Below, one piece after another: positions 34,201 to 49,422 of a stretch of 64,000 bases of DNA (position 1 is the stretch's first letter; each line of letters begins with the position of its first letter). The notes beneath the pieces were generated by a model, which was given only the letters and a program-made list of their open reading frames with translations, was not told the DNA's origin and did no database searches. The position numbers and the translations under genes are program-made. This DNA comes from Synchiropus splendidus (lineage: Eukaryota; Chordata; Actinopteri; Syngnathiformes; Callionymidae): NCBI RefSeq assembly GCF_027744825.2, contig NC_071342.1, forward strand, positions 9,629,501 through 9,693,500, given 5' to 3'.

Positions 34201-37200
34201 GCACCAACACTGAAGGGCCACGGCTCAGCGTGGCATAAGGCGGGTTTCTCCTGGGTGTTTTAAGCATGTTTAATGGACAGAAAACACCTTTTGCCCCCAC
34301 AAGTGAGACCTCCATGTTGGCTGATCACTAACAATACTCACGTAGCTGTTTCCGCTCGAATTCCATCTTGTTCAGTTTGGCGGTGGTTTCACAGATGGAC
34401 TCGTGAAGGATCCGGTTTTCCTTCTCCACATCCTTGACACGAGCCTCAGCGCCGACCTGGCAGCGTTGGCGCAGAGATGACACGGTCTGGCTGAGGTGCT
34501 TGTTCTCCTGCTCCAGACCCTTCAGCTGCAGAGAAGAAAGGAGGTCTTGTTTCAAGGCTGGAATGTATTTGACAGGCTGAGTACCAACTTTAACTTTTAT
34601 GATTAAGATAAACTTGTTTACTGGTAGCAGTTAAGCTGGGAGGCTGACTGGACCATCAGGGGAGACCAAATGTTGCACTGTTCTGCTTCAATGTTTCATT
34701 TAATTACAAGCTGCCATTGCACCTCAAGAGTGAAAATAAAATCGTGCCGTCAACATTTTTTAAATATCTGATAAGGAACATGTCATATAGACTGATTTGT
34801 CATCTTTAATAATTTAATTTACCCGTTTTGTTTATCAAGGCTGGATTTCGAAATATCAGACTATAGAGAAATATTTAGTCTCTCGACACACACAAACTGA
34901 ATCTGGGACACAGCAGATAAGACAACTTTACTCACTGGTAGACGGAGTTTATCCAACTTTAACTTGTGAAAGGGAATTACAAATTATTTTCAGCATATCT
35001 GCATGATAAAATATTCATCGCTGTCTTTGTGAATTTTGTGAAAGTAAAATATAGCTGAAGAGAAAGGGAATAATGGAATACGTGAGTGAGAAGGCGACGG
35101 GAGGAACGGTGACGACACATGCAGTAGGAGTAGTGAAGACAAGAGTTCAGGAGGGGAGAGTGCAGGCAGGGTGAAATGAGACGACTAACAGGTGTGATCT
35201 GTGACAGACAACAGGCTGCAAAAGTGAAAGGAGAATCATAGGAGAGAAGTGAGAGCAGAAAGGTTGTGTGGTTTAAAGACAAGGCGCACACAATATCAGT
35301 GGGAAAGCTCTCGAAAAGAATTTAGCAGACCAAGTCAGGGAGACCGCACTCTGATGGGAACACATTTAACAAGGAATGTTGTAGACAGATAAAAGCATAA
35401 AACAAAGGAAACCAGTAATTATTGAGACAGCAATGCGGCACACATTCTCACTGCTGAGTGAGACGAAATGATCACTGATCTGCACATCAAATACTTCTTC
35501 AGATTAGGGCAGATCTAATGTTGAAATTATCCAGTACTGGCTTCAAGTTTTCACCAGTCTCTACTGTCCAGGTCATATTTGGCCTCATCTTAAAGGTAGA
35601 CAGGACCTTTGCACTGCACTGAAGTATAGAAGCACTAAGACATCAGCATGAGTCTATCAATTGATTTTAAGTTGAGGAGATGGCAAAAACTGTGTGTACC
35701 TGTCTTTCGGAGTTCTCCCTGAGTGTTTCCAGAGTCTTCTCCAGCAAGGCCTTCTCTTTCATCAGGTCGGTGCTTAGAGCCTCGGCGCTACGAAGAGACT
35801 CTCTGTCTGCTGACAGTTCACCTTCCAGCTGCTCCAGCTGCAAACACCAAACCAGCATACTTTAAGGGAGAAAATTGTAACAAATGAAAGGAAGGATATA
35901 TTGAGAATATAGAATGCAGAAATAGATGCAAGCTGTTCAAACAGTTCGAACTTCAAATGTAACCAGATACGATTTTACATTTAACAGTGGTCAGTACGAT
36001 GTTATGTTCAGACATTCACTGTGGGGACATGCTATGATATTTTGGTAAAAAAAAATTAAATAATTTAAACTTCTCTTTTCCAATAGCATTTTGCTCTGTT
36101 TATTATTGATGTATTATTACATATTTGAATCAGAAGTTATTTTCAAATATTTTAATTCAAATTTACGAATTTGACAAATTGTTTGCCAAGACATTAAGCA
36201 CTCAAGAATAAATAAAAACAATTAAATAAACATCTTTATTGGTGGTAATATGGACAAAAATAGGCCACAGTTTCTGCACACACATTGTAATATCTTTAAG
36301 AAGCCTTTTGTCATAGCATTAGCAGCTTCTTTCATACATTAATGCGATTTGACTTCCAACTTCAAAAAACCTCAGAAATACATACGCTCACTCAGAGGCC
36401 AAGGTTTACTTTGCACTGAGAGCTGCATAGAGAGGCTTATGTTTCCCAAAATAGTTGAGTGTCTTCTCTTAGTGAGGGGCATTCGAGTGTCAAAGATTGG
36501 AGAAGAAAACAGCGTAGCAGCATCCATGGAATTTACAGCTTCGCTTTCTTCCTCGTCCCCTCCCCTCCCAGTATTCTCTCCTTATGAGGCTTATTTATTT
36601 TCATCTGTCACTGGGTGAAAGAGTGCAAGGGTGAAGTATGCTGCTCAAGTATGCTAACGTCAGCACTGAACAACAAGAACTGGGCCTTCACCGAAGTTTC
36701 TTCAGAGAAACACATACTTGAGCTATGGTGAAGACATACTTTTTTCGCCAGCTTCTGATTCTCCTGGTTGACTTTGCCCAGCTTGACCGCAGTGTCGGGT
36801 CCACCAGCTCCTCTCAATTCCTCCACAGTCTTCAGCAGCGTCTGGTTGTCCTTTTCCAGCTTCAACAGGCGGCTGGACGTCAGGTCGTTCACCTCATCGC
36901 CCAGGGACTTCTGAGGAGCTGAGGCAACAAACGACAGAGAGGTCAGCGCTCTGGCAATCATTTGATCAAGTACATGGCTCTTTTTGTCGGCGTCATTTCA
37001 CCAAGCCCCACAAAAGTCTTTATCCAGATACCAAAGAGCCTAAGCCACTTAACAGCTTCTAGAACTCCATTCTCAGATTATCCTCTAGAAGCCTCTGAAT
37101 ATTAATTACCGGACTTAACCAAGAAAACAAGGTGTAAAGGAAGAAAAAAACTGCTGATAACCATTTAAACTTTGAATAAGCCTTCAAGAGGTCATAAAAA

Positions 37201-40200
37201 TTATGACACTATTAAACTCAGCAGTTGACTACACCCCACTTTTTCACCGACCTTCAGTGATTTCAGGTGTTTTGGAAAGCTGTTCCAGCTCCCAGCCGAG
37301 GTGCAAGGATTCGTCCATGCTTTGTTTTTGGGCCATCTCCAGCACCAGGTTCTCCTCCAGCAGCTCTTCCATACGCTTCCGGTCCAGGTCTCGCTCCTGT
37401 GGCAGAAGAGAGGCGTGAGAAACCCTGCTGGGCTGGAGTCGTTCCAAACTTGTGAGCGAGTGAAAAATCATCACCATCTCAAGGTCATGGATTTTTGACT
37501 TCAGCTGCAGATTCTCCTTCTCCAGGAGGTGCAGTTTATCTGAGCGAGTTCTGGTGGCATCCAGTTGCTCCTCCAGCATTGTCTTGGTCTCCAGCAGGAC
37601 CTGGTTGTCCTCCTTTAACTCCTGAAATCCACCACGGCCATAAATATTAACCACACAATTTTAATATTTTCAATAAGCATCAACATAAAACAGAATTCCA
37701 GAGATTTGTCAATAGCTATAAATAAAATACATAACGTAAGTTGTTGTCGCCTATTTTGGTCATTTGTAACCACCCAATTTGGTCATTTGTAACCGCCCAT
37801 TTTAGTCATTTGTAGCCGCCCATTTTGGTTAATCGTTGCCGCCCATTTTGGTCATTTGTAACTGCCCATTTAGGGCATTTGTTAACGCCCGTTTTGGTCA
37901 TTTGTTATCATCCAATTTGGTTATTTGTTACCATCCAATTTGGTAATTTGTTATTACCTATTTTGGTCATTTATAACGGCCCATTTTGTAACTGTTTGTC
38001 CGTGACAACTTGGGCCCGAGAATCTTTCACTGGGTGTGTGCTTTGTACCTCCACTCTGGCCTTGTAGAACTCGATGTCATGCAGTCTCTCTTTGTATCGG
38101 CTCAGCTCGCTCTCCAGCTTGTCAACTCGACTGGCTTTCTCTCTCAGAGCGTCCAGTTCGTCACGGTATGCCCTGGCTGACCGAGCGTCAGACAGCAGCT
38201 GGTAGCTCTGTGAGAGAGACAGGCAGGCATTACACACAAAGAAATGCACAGGTGATGTAATTAAATATTAGAACGACTAATGCTCACATTATGTGTTAAA
38301 CAACTAACTGCATTTATTATTATCAAAGGTATTTTAAGGAGGTTCCATTTGCATTACTTATGGAAACAAATCAGTCATAAGAGAACATCACAGCTCTAAC
38401 TGAAATCTAACAATTATGAAATGACAGGCATGAAGTAGCTAACCCAGGGTGTGTTGCTTCAGCCGAACCCATCAACCTGCTTCACAGTCACTTTAAATGT
38501 TCCCAGTCGGAAGTCATACAAGGCGTCTGCTGCACTAAAGATATCTCTAATAGCCTCTAACAAGCTAAGTCGCAGGCACGCTAATTTAAATTGGCAGCAG
38601 AAACAGAGTGTTTCAGAGGAGGAGAGCAGGTCAAGCAGACAGGAATCTGGACCAGTGTGTCGGTGTGTGCGTTCTGACGGCATTAAGGTGTTAAATTGAC
38701 ACTTGGTTTTACCTCCTGCTGGAGCTTTTTCAGCTCCGACTCCATGTTCTCCAGCTCCTGTCTGGTGTCCAGGAGCTGCTCACTCTTCTCTTCCCTGCAG
38801 ATCGTTCAGCGGTTAATTCATCAGACAGAACAGAATCAAAAGAACATTAAAATCAGATTCTATTGTCGTGGATAATTGGTTTACAAAATGTAACTTGTAC
38901 ACAAGCAAATATGATCAGTCTTTATATGCAAACATTAAAAGGACCTCAGACCAGTAAAGAAACTACAGCCATGTGTGTTAATAGAGAACCCTCCTGTAAG
39001 CAAGGAAGAGAGGACGTGAAGAGGTGAAATGTTGCTCATGTTTCCTGCCCTGTACCACAACACAAGACAGGACAACACTATTGTACAAGTGAATTCAAGT
39101 CAGAATTGTCTAAAAATATACAATTAAATAAGCTTTGCAGTGTGTAATACTGCTACAACCACTAACTCCGCTAATAGCATGTTCCCCTCGAGGACTGTTT
39201 CCATTTCAGACTCAGTAAATCATTGTATTGACATTTGAAAAAAGAGGCTCGACATTTTAGAAAGGATTTTCTGAATAGTTCAGATGGGGACAGGGTCAAT
39301 GCTGTAAATACTCACACAAACACTGACATCTAGAGAAACTTTTTTTCACTGACGCAAGGAAATATTTTTGAGCTGTATTACAAAATAAATATAATAATAA
39401 ATAAATGAATAAAAAAAAAATAAACAGTTTGGGAGGGTTTTTCCCCCAGCATAAGGGGTGTCTCAGAGGGAGAAGAAAAAAATACAACCAAAAAAAAAAA
39501 AATCTAATATCTACTCAGAAGGTCAAAAGGAGCTTTTACGTAGTATTACAAAAACAAGTTATTTTGTCACACTGTCTACACAAGGACGTCTGTATCCAAT
39601 TGAACATATTGACCAGTGATAACATGATTAAACATCCAAACAAGGAAGTGCTAGACTCATTTCTGGAGGCACAATGTGATGAACTCCCTGCTTCCCCCTC
39701 CTGCTGCTGCAACGTCCCCAACAAGCCTCCTTCCTCCCAAATCACAAACACCTGTCAGCCCTCGCATGGCAGATTAGCACTGGGTCCATTACAAAGATGC
39801 AGCTGGTTCTTCTGCTCATGTTAATGTTCCAACACGTGCTGCGCGAGAGCTATCTCACACACTTGTGCTCTTCATAATACATCAGAATACATTCACAGTA
39901 ATTGTTCCCAACCATAGTCCATAGCTTTAAGTCACTGTTGAAATACGTCGAGTTATTTAGGATTAAAACCTATGTTTCTAAACAGCTGTGAAAAAAAAAA
40001 ACTTAAGTCATTGTATTTCGGGTCAAGATTAAATGAAAGCTGCAAGGAGAACCGCTCCAGTAGCCAGTTCTGAAATAATAAACAAACATCCTCCTCTCTC
40101 CCTCGCACTCATCTGCCTGTATTGGTATTGTTGTAATGTGCATGTTTGTCTTGTCTCATCACACACTCCCCAGCAGAGTCACCAGACTTCTGCATGGAAA

Positions 40201-41663
40201 ACATCGACTCAAAGCTCTTCTTAGTTCTGTGTGGGGCCTGTCACATGCTATTGTCTTTCTACCATGGTAACAAGTAAACAGAACCAAGGCAACTGACAAA
40301 ATGTAGCTTGTTTCGACTCTGATGGGAAACAATAATGTAGGTCAAGGAGGGAGTGTGTTTGAGACGACAACAGCGATGCTTTTCTAAAAGAAAAAGGCTC
40401 TGGGCTCATTGACAGAACTTGGCGATGCTCATGTGACAAACGTGCTTGTTGTATTCCACAAGCAGAGCCATTAATATTGACGACTTAAGTGGCCTGCATC
40501 CCACGCAAATGTGGACGTTAATACCGTGGGAGAACATGCATTCGTTTCAGTCTGCTTTGTTTACTCGTATGTTTCTGTGCTATTTCACCATAAGTCACAA
40601 GGACATGTCCAAGAATTTTCAGATAGCCAAAGATATTTTCATAGATTCACTGCAAAATTTTAGTTTGTTAAGCCTTATTTTTAGTCTAAATATCTCATCC
40701 CACTAGATACATTCACGTTATAAATGGCATTTCAGCGAGATGGAGGGACTTCTTTTAAGGCAATGCAATCCTAAAAATGCTGTTTGTGTGAGTGTAGTAT
40801 GAACTACTGGAGTAACTAACCAGAAAATGACTTGAGCTGAGTAAGAGCAAACTTTGAGAATTTCACTTGCCTAGACGTATGTAGTATTTATTGTACTTAA
40901 GCAGAGTAACAGCATATTTTTAATTTGTGACATAAAAAAAATGGTTTTCAAATGATCAAATGTTTTGCCCCAGATTTCTTCTGGGGAAACCCCAAATAGT
41001 AAATAGAGCCAAAGCTGCCCATGTAATTTGCCACAAAAATATCAGCATGACAGAGCTCCAGATCAACACACTTAGAAAGCATAAAGTCCAAATTCAAGTT
41101 CTCTAACTTTTTAAGCTTCTACTTTCAAAGCCAGAGCTGCTGACAGACAGCTCCTTTATGCAAATCCCCAAATCTTCACACGCTGCATCTTTCCAATTCC
41201 GAGGAAAACCTCTGCCGCAGGAATGGATCACCACAATCCATTTTTGCAGGCCATTATCCACACAGACCAAATTCCAATCTCAATCATGTACAGCAGCTTC
41301 ATGATGCAATAAAGTCTGTTACTTTCCTCCTTAGAGAAACAACAAAACCCAGTCCAGTAAACAACATTGAAACACATCCATTTAAAGTTCATGCTGAATG
41401 AGAGAAAGCTAAGCACTGACTAAAGATTAACAGGCTTTGAAACGGAAGCTTTGTTATTCATGCAGACTTTATAAGGCCACGGTTTGTGAGAGAGCCTCAT
41501 GTGACTACTCTATTCTGCTTCGTCACAGTTGTTCTTTCAACTTGATGTGTCATGTCTGAAAAACCTATTTATTTAGCTCCACAGCTTCCGAGTCACACCA
41601 ATGATTTTTCTTTTTTCCCCCCATAAAGCCTGCAGAAGACAGCTTCATAAGACCATAGAGCAA

Positions 41664-41730
<67 letters not shown>

Positions 41731-44700
41731 GTAAAAGCAAAGAGAGCTTTAAATGATAGGGTTACAGTTTAAAGGCATCAGTTATTTGGTCACCAAACAG
41801 TGTAGTTAATAGATGACTTTGTAATTTCAGGAACTTCTAGCAGAACCAGGGCACTCTCATGAGCTGGAAGTTAAAAATGTGATCAAAGTTTCGAGCATCA
41901 TATCCTCGGCGTGGGTGAACTGTCGTGCATAAATGTGCTTTCGAGACCGAAGTGAGGGCTAATTTAGATTTCGTCTCTTCCTCCCCATGTGTCCGCCACA
42001 TTTCACAGTCACAGAAGATAAGATCACAGAACTTACAGTTCCTGCCGCAGGCGTCTGATCTTGGCTTTGGCATCGGCCAACTCCACAGAGAGGTGCTGCC
42101 GACTTTCTGTCCTCCTCATGCTGGGGGAGCCGTTGGGGGACTGAGCGGGACAAGGGGCCAGTGGAGACAGTTGGACACAGTCCCTCTCCTGGGTCAGTTC
42201 CACGATAGTCTGGACGGAAGAGAACAAGACAACGGATTAAATAAATTGCTTTCACTGCAGCCATCATCAGCAACAATACATCTACTTTTGCATTAAACAA
42301 TGCAGGGGAAGTAAAATAGCGGAATTTACTTAAATAATTTTAACAATTCTTTAAATAAAAAAAGGCTTCTGCACATGAGTTCAGAAGCTATAGGTGGATT
42401 TTGGAATGAAATATGGATCATAATTATTAGGTTCAGCTGTAGTGCCAAAACAGCACTTGGAGATAGGCAGTGAAGCAAGAGAGGATAGATCCTCCCATCA
42501 CAAGACTGCAGCTGGGTTTCACAATGAACATGATGCTTAATGACTCATTAGTTTGCCAGCAGATTGTGCTTGATGTCTAGATCGTCTGATATTGGCACAC
42601 CAGAATTGCACAGTTCAAATTGCAGCAGGGTTTCCAGGGTTTGTCTTCAACATGAATAAAAAAAAAAATACATTTTTCTTTGGCTTATCTTCATCCGGGG
42701 CAGTGAAGGGGATACAGGGTTCCTCACAATGGAAAAGTCTAGAACATCTTGCGAAGGAGGTGACCAGGAGGCATCTCAACAGGCTTCTCTTGATGCAGCG
42801 GATAGCTAAGGCACTAGACCCATCTCTAAGGAAGAGTTCTTCCACTGCTTCTTTGAACTTACCCAAAACTTGTAACCAGATGAGACCCTGAAACTCCTAC
42901 TTTAAAAGCATTTGCATGTCTTCATGATAAGATGAATCAAGGAAATGTGAAATTGCATCCGGCTTGTTTGGAAACTGAAACATTGTTCTGGGCTACTACT
43001 TACACACTGTCACAATAGCCAAATAAACACAATATGTTTTCTCTTTTTACATGAAGTAACTATTGAATATGCTCCATTTAGGTTCAAACCCTACATCCAC
43101 AGCGAAATAGCCATCTTTGAGCCAGAAAATATCAATCTACAGTTTTATTTAAAATATCATTAAAAAGAAACTCAACTCGTAATGTAATGTGAATTTTTAT
43201 GCACAGTGGGCCCCTGAGCTTCAGCACAGTAAGCATTAGGTGTAAAGTGGCTGTGCCCATGTCATGTTGAAGTGGAAAGTTGAGTAAGGTGACAACCATG
43301 AAGCTCACTGGTACTTAATCCAACACATTTGGAGGTCAATGACACATTTAAAATTATGACCTGTGGAAGATTCTCCAACGAAAGAAATGCTGAACACGGG
43401 AAGAAAAAACTGTTTACAAGGGGACAGCTGTATTTATTCAAACTACAAGTAAACACAAAAAAATCATGTAAAAGCCCTTGAAAACGTTGTTTTGATGCAG
43501 GAAATGGGGTTTTAATTAGGGACTGCTGGGGAGGATGGAATAATCTAAAGAACCTTTGACACTAACAAACAAGCTCGCTGGCCTGGTGTGTATCAGCAGC
43601 CCCATCTGCCCCTCCTGGGCTGGAAACTTCTTTTTTTTTCAATGTTAGCAAAACACACAGCCCTTTATGCAGTCAGCCGTTCCTTCCGGAGAAGGCAACC
43701 CAATTGTGGTAACAACCAAAAGGGAAAAAAAAGTTTCCACATTATCCCACCGGCATCTAAAGCGGATCAGAATTTGAGTTGGGCTTTGGGAGAGACTCCT
43801 TTGAGTGTCACTCTTACCTCCAGTTGTGTGTCTCTCTCGTCCACCAATTGTTTGAGGTGAAAAGCTAGATTCCTAGAGAGACTGTCCAGGTCTTCAGGAG
43901 GCATCTCCCCACTTTCCAACCACTGCAGGTCGACCACATTCTCCTGGTTATGAGTCACCTGACATCACAAAACAGCATTAATTCAGGGTAACAATCAGCA
44001 GTTTAATTACCTTACTTGAATTAATAACTTAACCGCACTGCTTGGGTGCGGTGCTGCAGTCAATGGTGCCCCCGACATAAAAATGCATAAGGTACACTTC
44101 TAAACTAGTTTGGAAAACGGAGTCCAGCATCGAGACCGACTCATGAAACAGACTCAGCAATGTTCTGAACTTGAATCACGAACTGCTCACATCTTTTATT
44201 CACATTAAAGCGCTCAAAAGGTGCCGTTTTCGCCTGCGTGTCCGAAGTTCCAAAACCACAGGCCCTCCAGGAAATCACCTCTGTTGGCGGAGCTGTGAAC
44301 ACGTAGGCGAAAACAGTGCATTTTGTTCACTTTAACGCCGGTGATTTTATTAGTTTGATGTGACAAAAGGCTTGCATTAGCCAGTAAAAATCCAAATGTT
44401 AGCCACAAGGTTGTAGGAGCCAAAGGGTTCAGATCATGAGAAAAAAGTAGCGGCTTGTAGTCTGGAAATTATGGTAGTCATGAAGGATGAATACCTCTTG
44501 GATGTGTGAGGCGATGGCAGCTTTGGAGTCAAAGTCAAGAGTCTGAATCCTCTCAATGTATTCTTCCTTTTTTTCACACTGAAAAGACAAAAAGAAAGCG
44601 TAATTTATAAGCATTATTCTCAGCTACATCTCAAATTAAGATTCACTTGACATTTTTTACAGAGAATATAGAGGTGTATATACACTACCTGAAATGTTTT

Positions 44701-47700
44701 CTTTCATTAATTCTGTATTCTGTTAGACATTAACAGGAAGTTTAACAAGATAATTCATCATTGGTGAATCCAAAATTTGTGATTTCTCTTTATTTTTAAA
44801 AAATAAAATACATTATTTTATTTTTTTTTTACACTGAAACCCATTTAAAGTATGAAAAAAAACAGTTATTTATCTTAACATCATGAATAATCATGATTAA
44901 TCATCGTGATTATTATTATTTTGTATATTTTTTTTTTTTATCATTCTTCTTCAGCATTTCTGGTTGGTACCCAAATAGTCATGAACAAGCAAGATTTGTC
45001 TCTGTCTCTCTGCACAACTTCTATGTTTATCTGCAGTGAGAGCGCCAAACTTTGACACCAGAGTGATTTTCATTTTTTACCTGAACAGCACATCCCAACA
45101 GTAGCAGCAAAAGTTTCTTCATCTCCTCCAGACCTTGCTCTGAAAAACACATTCACAAACACTGCTTAAACAAAACCTGTTGGTTTTATAGCGTCTCAGG
45201 AGCAGAGGAAAAGCGTCAGCCCGCAGCACTGTCCCACATCTGTTCACCCAAGCCTTCCATTTGGAGGAAAGAAAATATCATGCACCATTAATTGGATACT
45301 AATTGACATTCACTCCTCTATTAGATTCTCAAATGCCTCGTTTCTTCTGGGTCCAAATTTAGTTTGAAGCCACAAATAGCTACACTTGAAAGAGGCTTAT
45401 GTCCTTTTCTGCGGCAGTGGTGAAACAGTGAAGCACGACGACAACATAAAAGTTCTCATGTGAGGACATACATTGCTGAAATACAGAAACAGCTGCTCAA
45501 AGAGTAACAGGCTGCGACTCATCTATGGGATTTGGAGGGAGCAATAGTGAGCCAGGTGGTGCTTCCATGAGTGTGTAACAATGTCTGTGATTCATGCAAG
45601 ACGTGAGCATATTCCCTACAAGGAGATGTGAGTGCGGCCTGTGTGAGCTAAGCCAGCTCAGCATGTGATCCAAACAGATAGTAAGTATTAACACTGTCCA
45701 GCTCTAATAACATTAAAACCAGATTATCAGGGCACACAAAGGATCCTCTGTGGGGGATTGTCTGCCATCAGTTGGAGAGACAACATTTCACAACAAAACT
45801 GTTGCAAGAACGAAAAAAAAGTTGACCATAACCCCAAGCAACTGCATAAAAGTAAAAAATATATTTTTTTAATCCTGATAAACACTCCCACTGCAATTGT
45901 CACTAGCCACATGGTTGGAACTGACCTTGGTGAAACAAAAACCCTATTCTCTTATTTGAAAGTTGGTACTCTGCCACCATCCTTCTGAAACACCTTCCTC
46001 AAACTAAAACTTTTATTTTCAAAGATAAACAGTGCATGCAACCCTGAATAGATAACAGAATAAACAAACCCAAATACAGGAAGTTTGGGCCTCCATCATC
46101 CATCCGTTTTGATACAAAGCGCAACCTTTGTTCTCTAATGGATTTCCCCTTTTTAATAACTATTATGCACGACAGACATTCAAATAGATTGATTTCATTT
46201 CAAATTATGTGCAAATTTGCATGAACTTGAAGACATTACATCATAGAAAGGAGATGCAGCGACCCTACTTTTCATCCTCATCTCAAAATGAAGGCCATCA
46301 TCATCGTCAAAGCTGAGGCAAAAGGCAATGCCCTCTGATCAAGTTTCCCTCACGCTCACCAATGGTTATGAGCTGTGGGTCATGATGGAAAGAACAAGAT
46401 CTCAGATACAAGCCATTGAAATGAGTTTTCCTTGGACAGGTGGCAGGTGTCTCCCTTAGAGATAGGGTGAGGAGATCCGTCTCTCGGGAGAGAGCAGCTC
46501 CTTCTCCGCGGTGAAACAAACCAGATGAGCTGGTTTGGCCATTTTCTGATGATTGCAAATACCATCAGAGCAATAAGTAATAAAAGATTGTATTGAACAT
46601 CTTGTGACTGTCTGATCTCTTTGATCTGTGCGTTTCTAGATAGATGGCAAAAACAGAACGTAAAAATGCCTGGCTTTTCCTGTTCCTCTGGGAAAAGAGA
46701 AAATGGTGACAGGCATCATGAAAACTTCCATGAAGAAAGTGTGTACCCAGTTAAACGTCAGAAAAAAAGACTACTTGTGATCATAACAGCATGTTTGTTT
46801 TAAGATTTGCCATTTAAGACAAAAAAAGTTGTGATGTCAATCAAAACTTAAAACTATAATGGCACAAAAACCTCAACATCTTGTTGCTGTCTTCCTGTAT
46901 GTTTGCAATGTTGGCATCTGTTTATACTGCAGTCTATAGGATAGGATCGCATGTTTTCATCCTCGACCAAGAGTTAAACAAAAATTTCTCATTCTCCATC
47001 TCAGTTCAGACTGTATCACTTGTATCAAAACTACCTGTGCAGTTTTTTTTTTCTGCGTATCTTTGGGCTTGGAGCTGTCATGCCAGAATCAGTTCGTTTT
47101 TTTGTTATGAGGTGGGTGGACATCTTTTTTCCCCTCAGTTTTTCCTCTTATTTTCACTGAATGGAAATTTAGAAGCCAAATGACTTGGACTGCATCCAAG
47201 AAGGGCCATGTGCTGTTTTGTACCAATCAGGGACAAACTAAAAAGTAAATAAAGATCAAATTAAAAATTTGAGGTTTTTAAAAACAGGTGGAGTAACAAA
47301 ACAGATATAAACAAGGATAACAGACAACGTATAGCAAAAAACACTTGATGTTTTTGATGTAGAAAACAATATGAAGCGAGTCCCTCTTTTCCGTACATCT
47401 ACTGAGGAGACAAGGACTCTTTCATTTACAGGGACCTTTAAGTACAGCACTTGAGTGAAGTTCCTGATTTGCTTGGCTGTTTCACAGAAAAATGAAACAC
47501 AAAGTAGCATTGATAAAGTGTAATTCTTACTGCCAAGGGGCTTAACGGGACTCGATTAAAACCACAACCTATTCTGGGATTTAGCTCGGCAGTCGACTGC
47601 AGCAAGGTAGAACAGATTAGGAACCTCGCTGGATAAATAATGCATCATGATGGAGAGGGAAAGGAGAAATGAGACAAAAGAGCAGAGGCAAGATAACAGA

Positions 47701-49358
47701 AAGGAGGGTATTGAAATAAACCAAGAGGAGGTATATTTTTAAATGCACTGGGACTCAAGTGGCAGCTGCATAAAGGGGGCGCTCACGCAGCCTCAGCAGG
47801 GAGCCACCTCATTTTCTCCTCTTTCTTCTCACACTTGAATCATCCGTTTATTCTCTGCGGCACTTATCCGCCCTTCCTTCCTTCCTCCTAAACCTTCCTG
47901 CCGATCCCAGCTGAAAGAGGGTGACAAACCACTTTTCCGGCTGCGGCAACATTGTTGCTGGGGCTGTTAAAGGATGTGAGGGAATCGACCATGACTGACC
48001 ATCGTCTGCAGCGTCATGAATGATTCAGTCCATCACAATGATGACTCGCATGCTTGTGATAAAGCCGGAGCAGAACCACACATCTCTGGATGACAGGAAG
48101 CTCGCAGCCTATTTGGTGTAGACAAAGATTTCCAGTTGAATAATGAGTAAATGTAGGCTTTCTTTTAAAGATTCCATGTGTTCATTTCATAGCTTTGAGG
48201 TGCCACTTGAGCACGTCAAATTTATATTTCAACAGGAATAATGTTCATCATTTTCTTCACTATATGTCCACCAGGCACACTAAATTTACACGATACGCCC
48301 TCTCATTTGAGTCAGTATATCAGGAGAGAAGTGAAATAAAATAAAAATAACTGTGCTTGCCAACACCACTGGTTTCCTTCACAACACAGCTGTCATGCCC
48401 AGAGGGTCAACCAGTTCCATCACAGTCTTGTTGAACAACAACCATTTTAACTGATACCCGAACAGACACATTCACTAACAACTGTTTAAATATCACTGAT
48501 CAATAGCCACAAAAAAAAGAAAAAAAAACAGTGAGCAGTCACAATGTTATGGTTTCCAGAGCTGTCCAACCGACTACTATTTAAATCCATGCTATTTTAT
48601 ATATAAAAGCCTAGAAATAGCTGCACAAAATGGAATAATTCAAGGGGGTAACAGCCATTAATAATTCAATCCTTTCACATGCTAGTGGAAAAATATGAAC
48701 AGCCTCCTTCCCCCGTACAAACACAGACACACACACACAATCTTGCCTTCAGCTTTCAGCTGTCCGTGGGCAACTGTTTTCTCTTCTGTTTGTGCTCCCA
48801 CCCAGGTGCTTCAGTGTTTGAACCAACAATTATTGCTACAACTATCATTAGAACCACGTAAGCAGCACAGCTACGAATATATATAAAGCAATATGACCAG
48901 TCATTTTAGAAGTACATAACTCATAATAAAGTTCATAATAAAAAATGCATGAATCAAATGGTCATTCAGAATTACATGGAGCTGATACTTTTTTTTTGTT
49001 AAATATAGCACGAAAATCTGACTGGCTACCTTAGGAGCGTCTCTAGCGGCTCCTCTGGCAGCAGCTCTAGAAGTCAAATGATTCAGAAATGGTCTTTATC
49101 CTGCAGCTGTACTATTGAGCACTGAAGTGGGGCAACTGAAAAAAAAAAACATCTTCACTTGCCTCATGAACGAATGTTGCTTTGCTATGCATGACACAAA
49201 AGGGTGTGCTAATAATAATGTGAACACAACATTCTGCTTTACCAAAAACCTAGCTCACCAGACGCATACTTAGAGTTAAGCAAGATCATTCAGCTAGCAA
49301 GGTTTTATTTGAACATTAACTCTTATGAATCAAACTGCTTCATAGTCAAGTATGAATG

Positions 49359-49422
<64 letters not shown>

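Noticed and set aside
37759..37988. CRISPR-like array
   Set aside because: The 23-bp units are directly adjacent with no spacers, diverge gradually, and lie in a vertebrate intron; this is a minisatellite.
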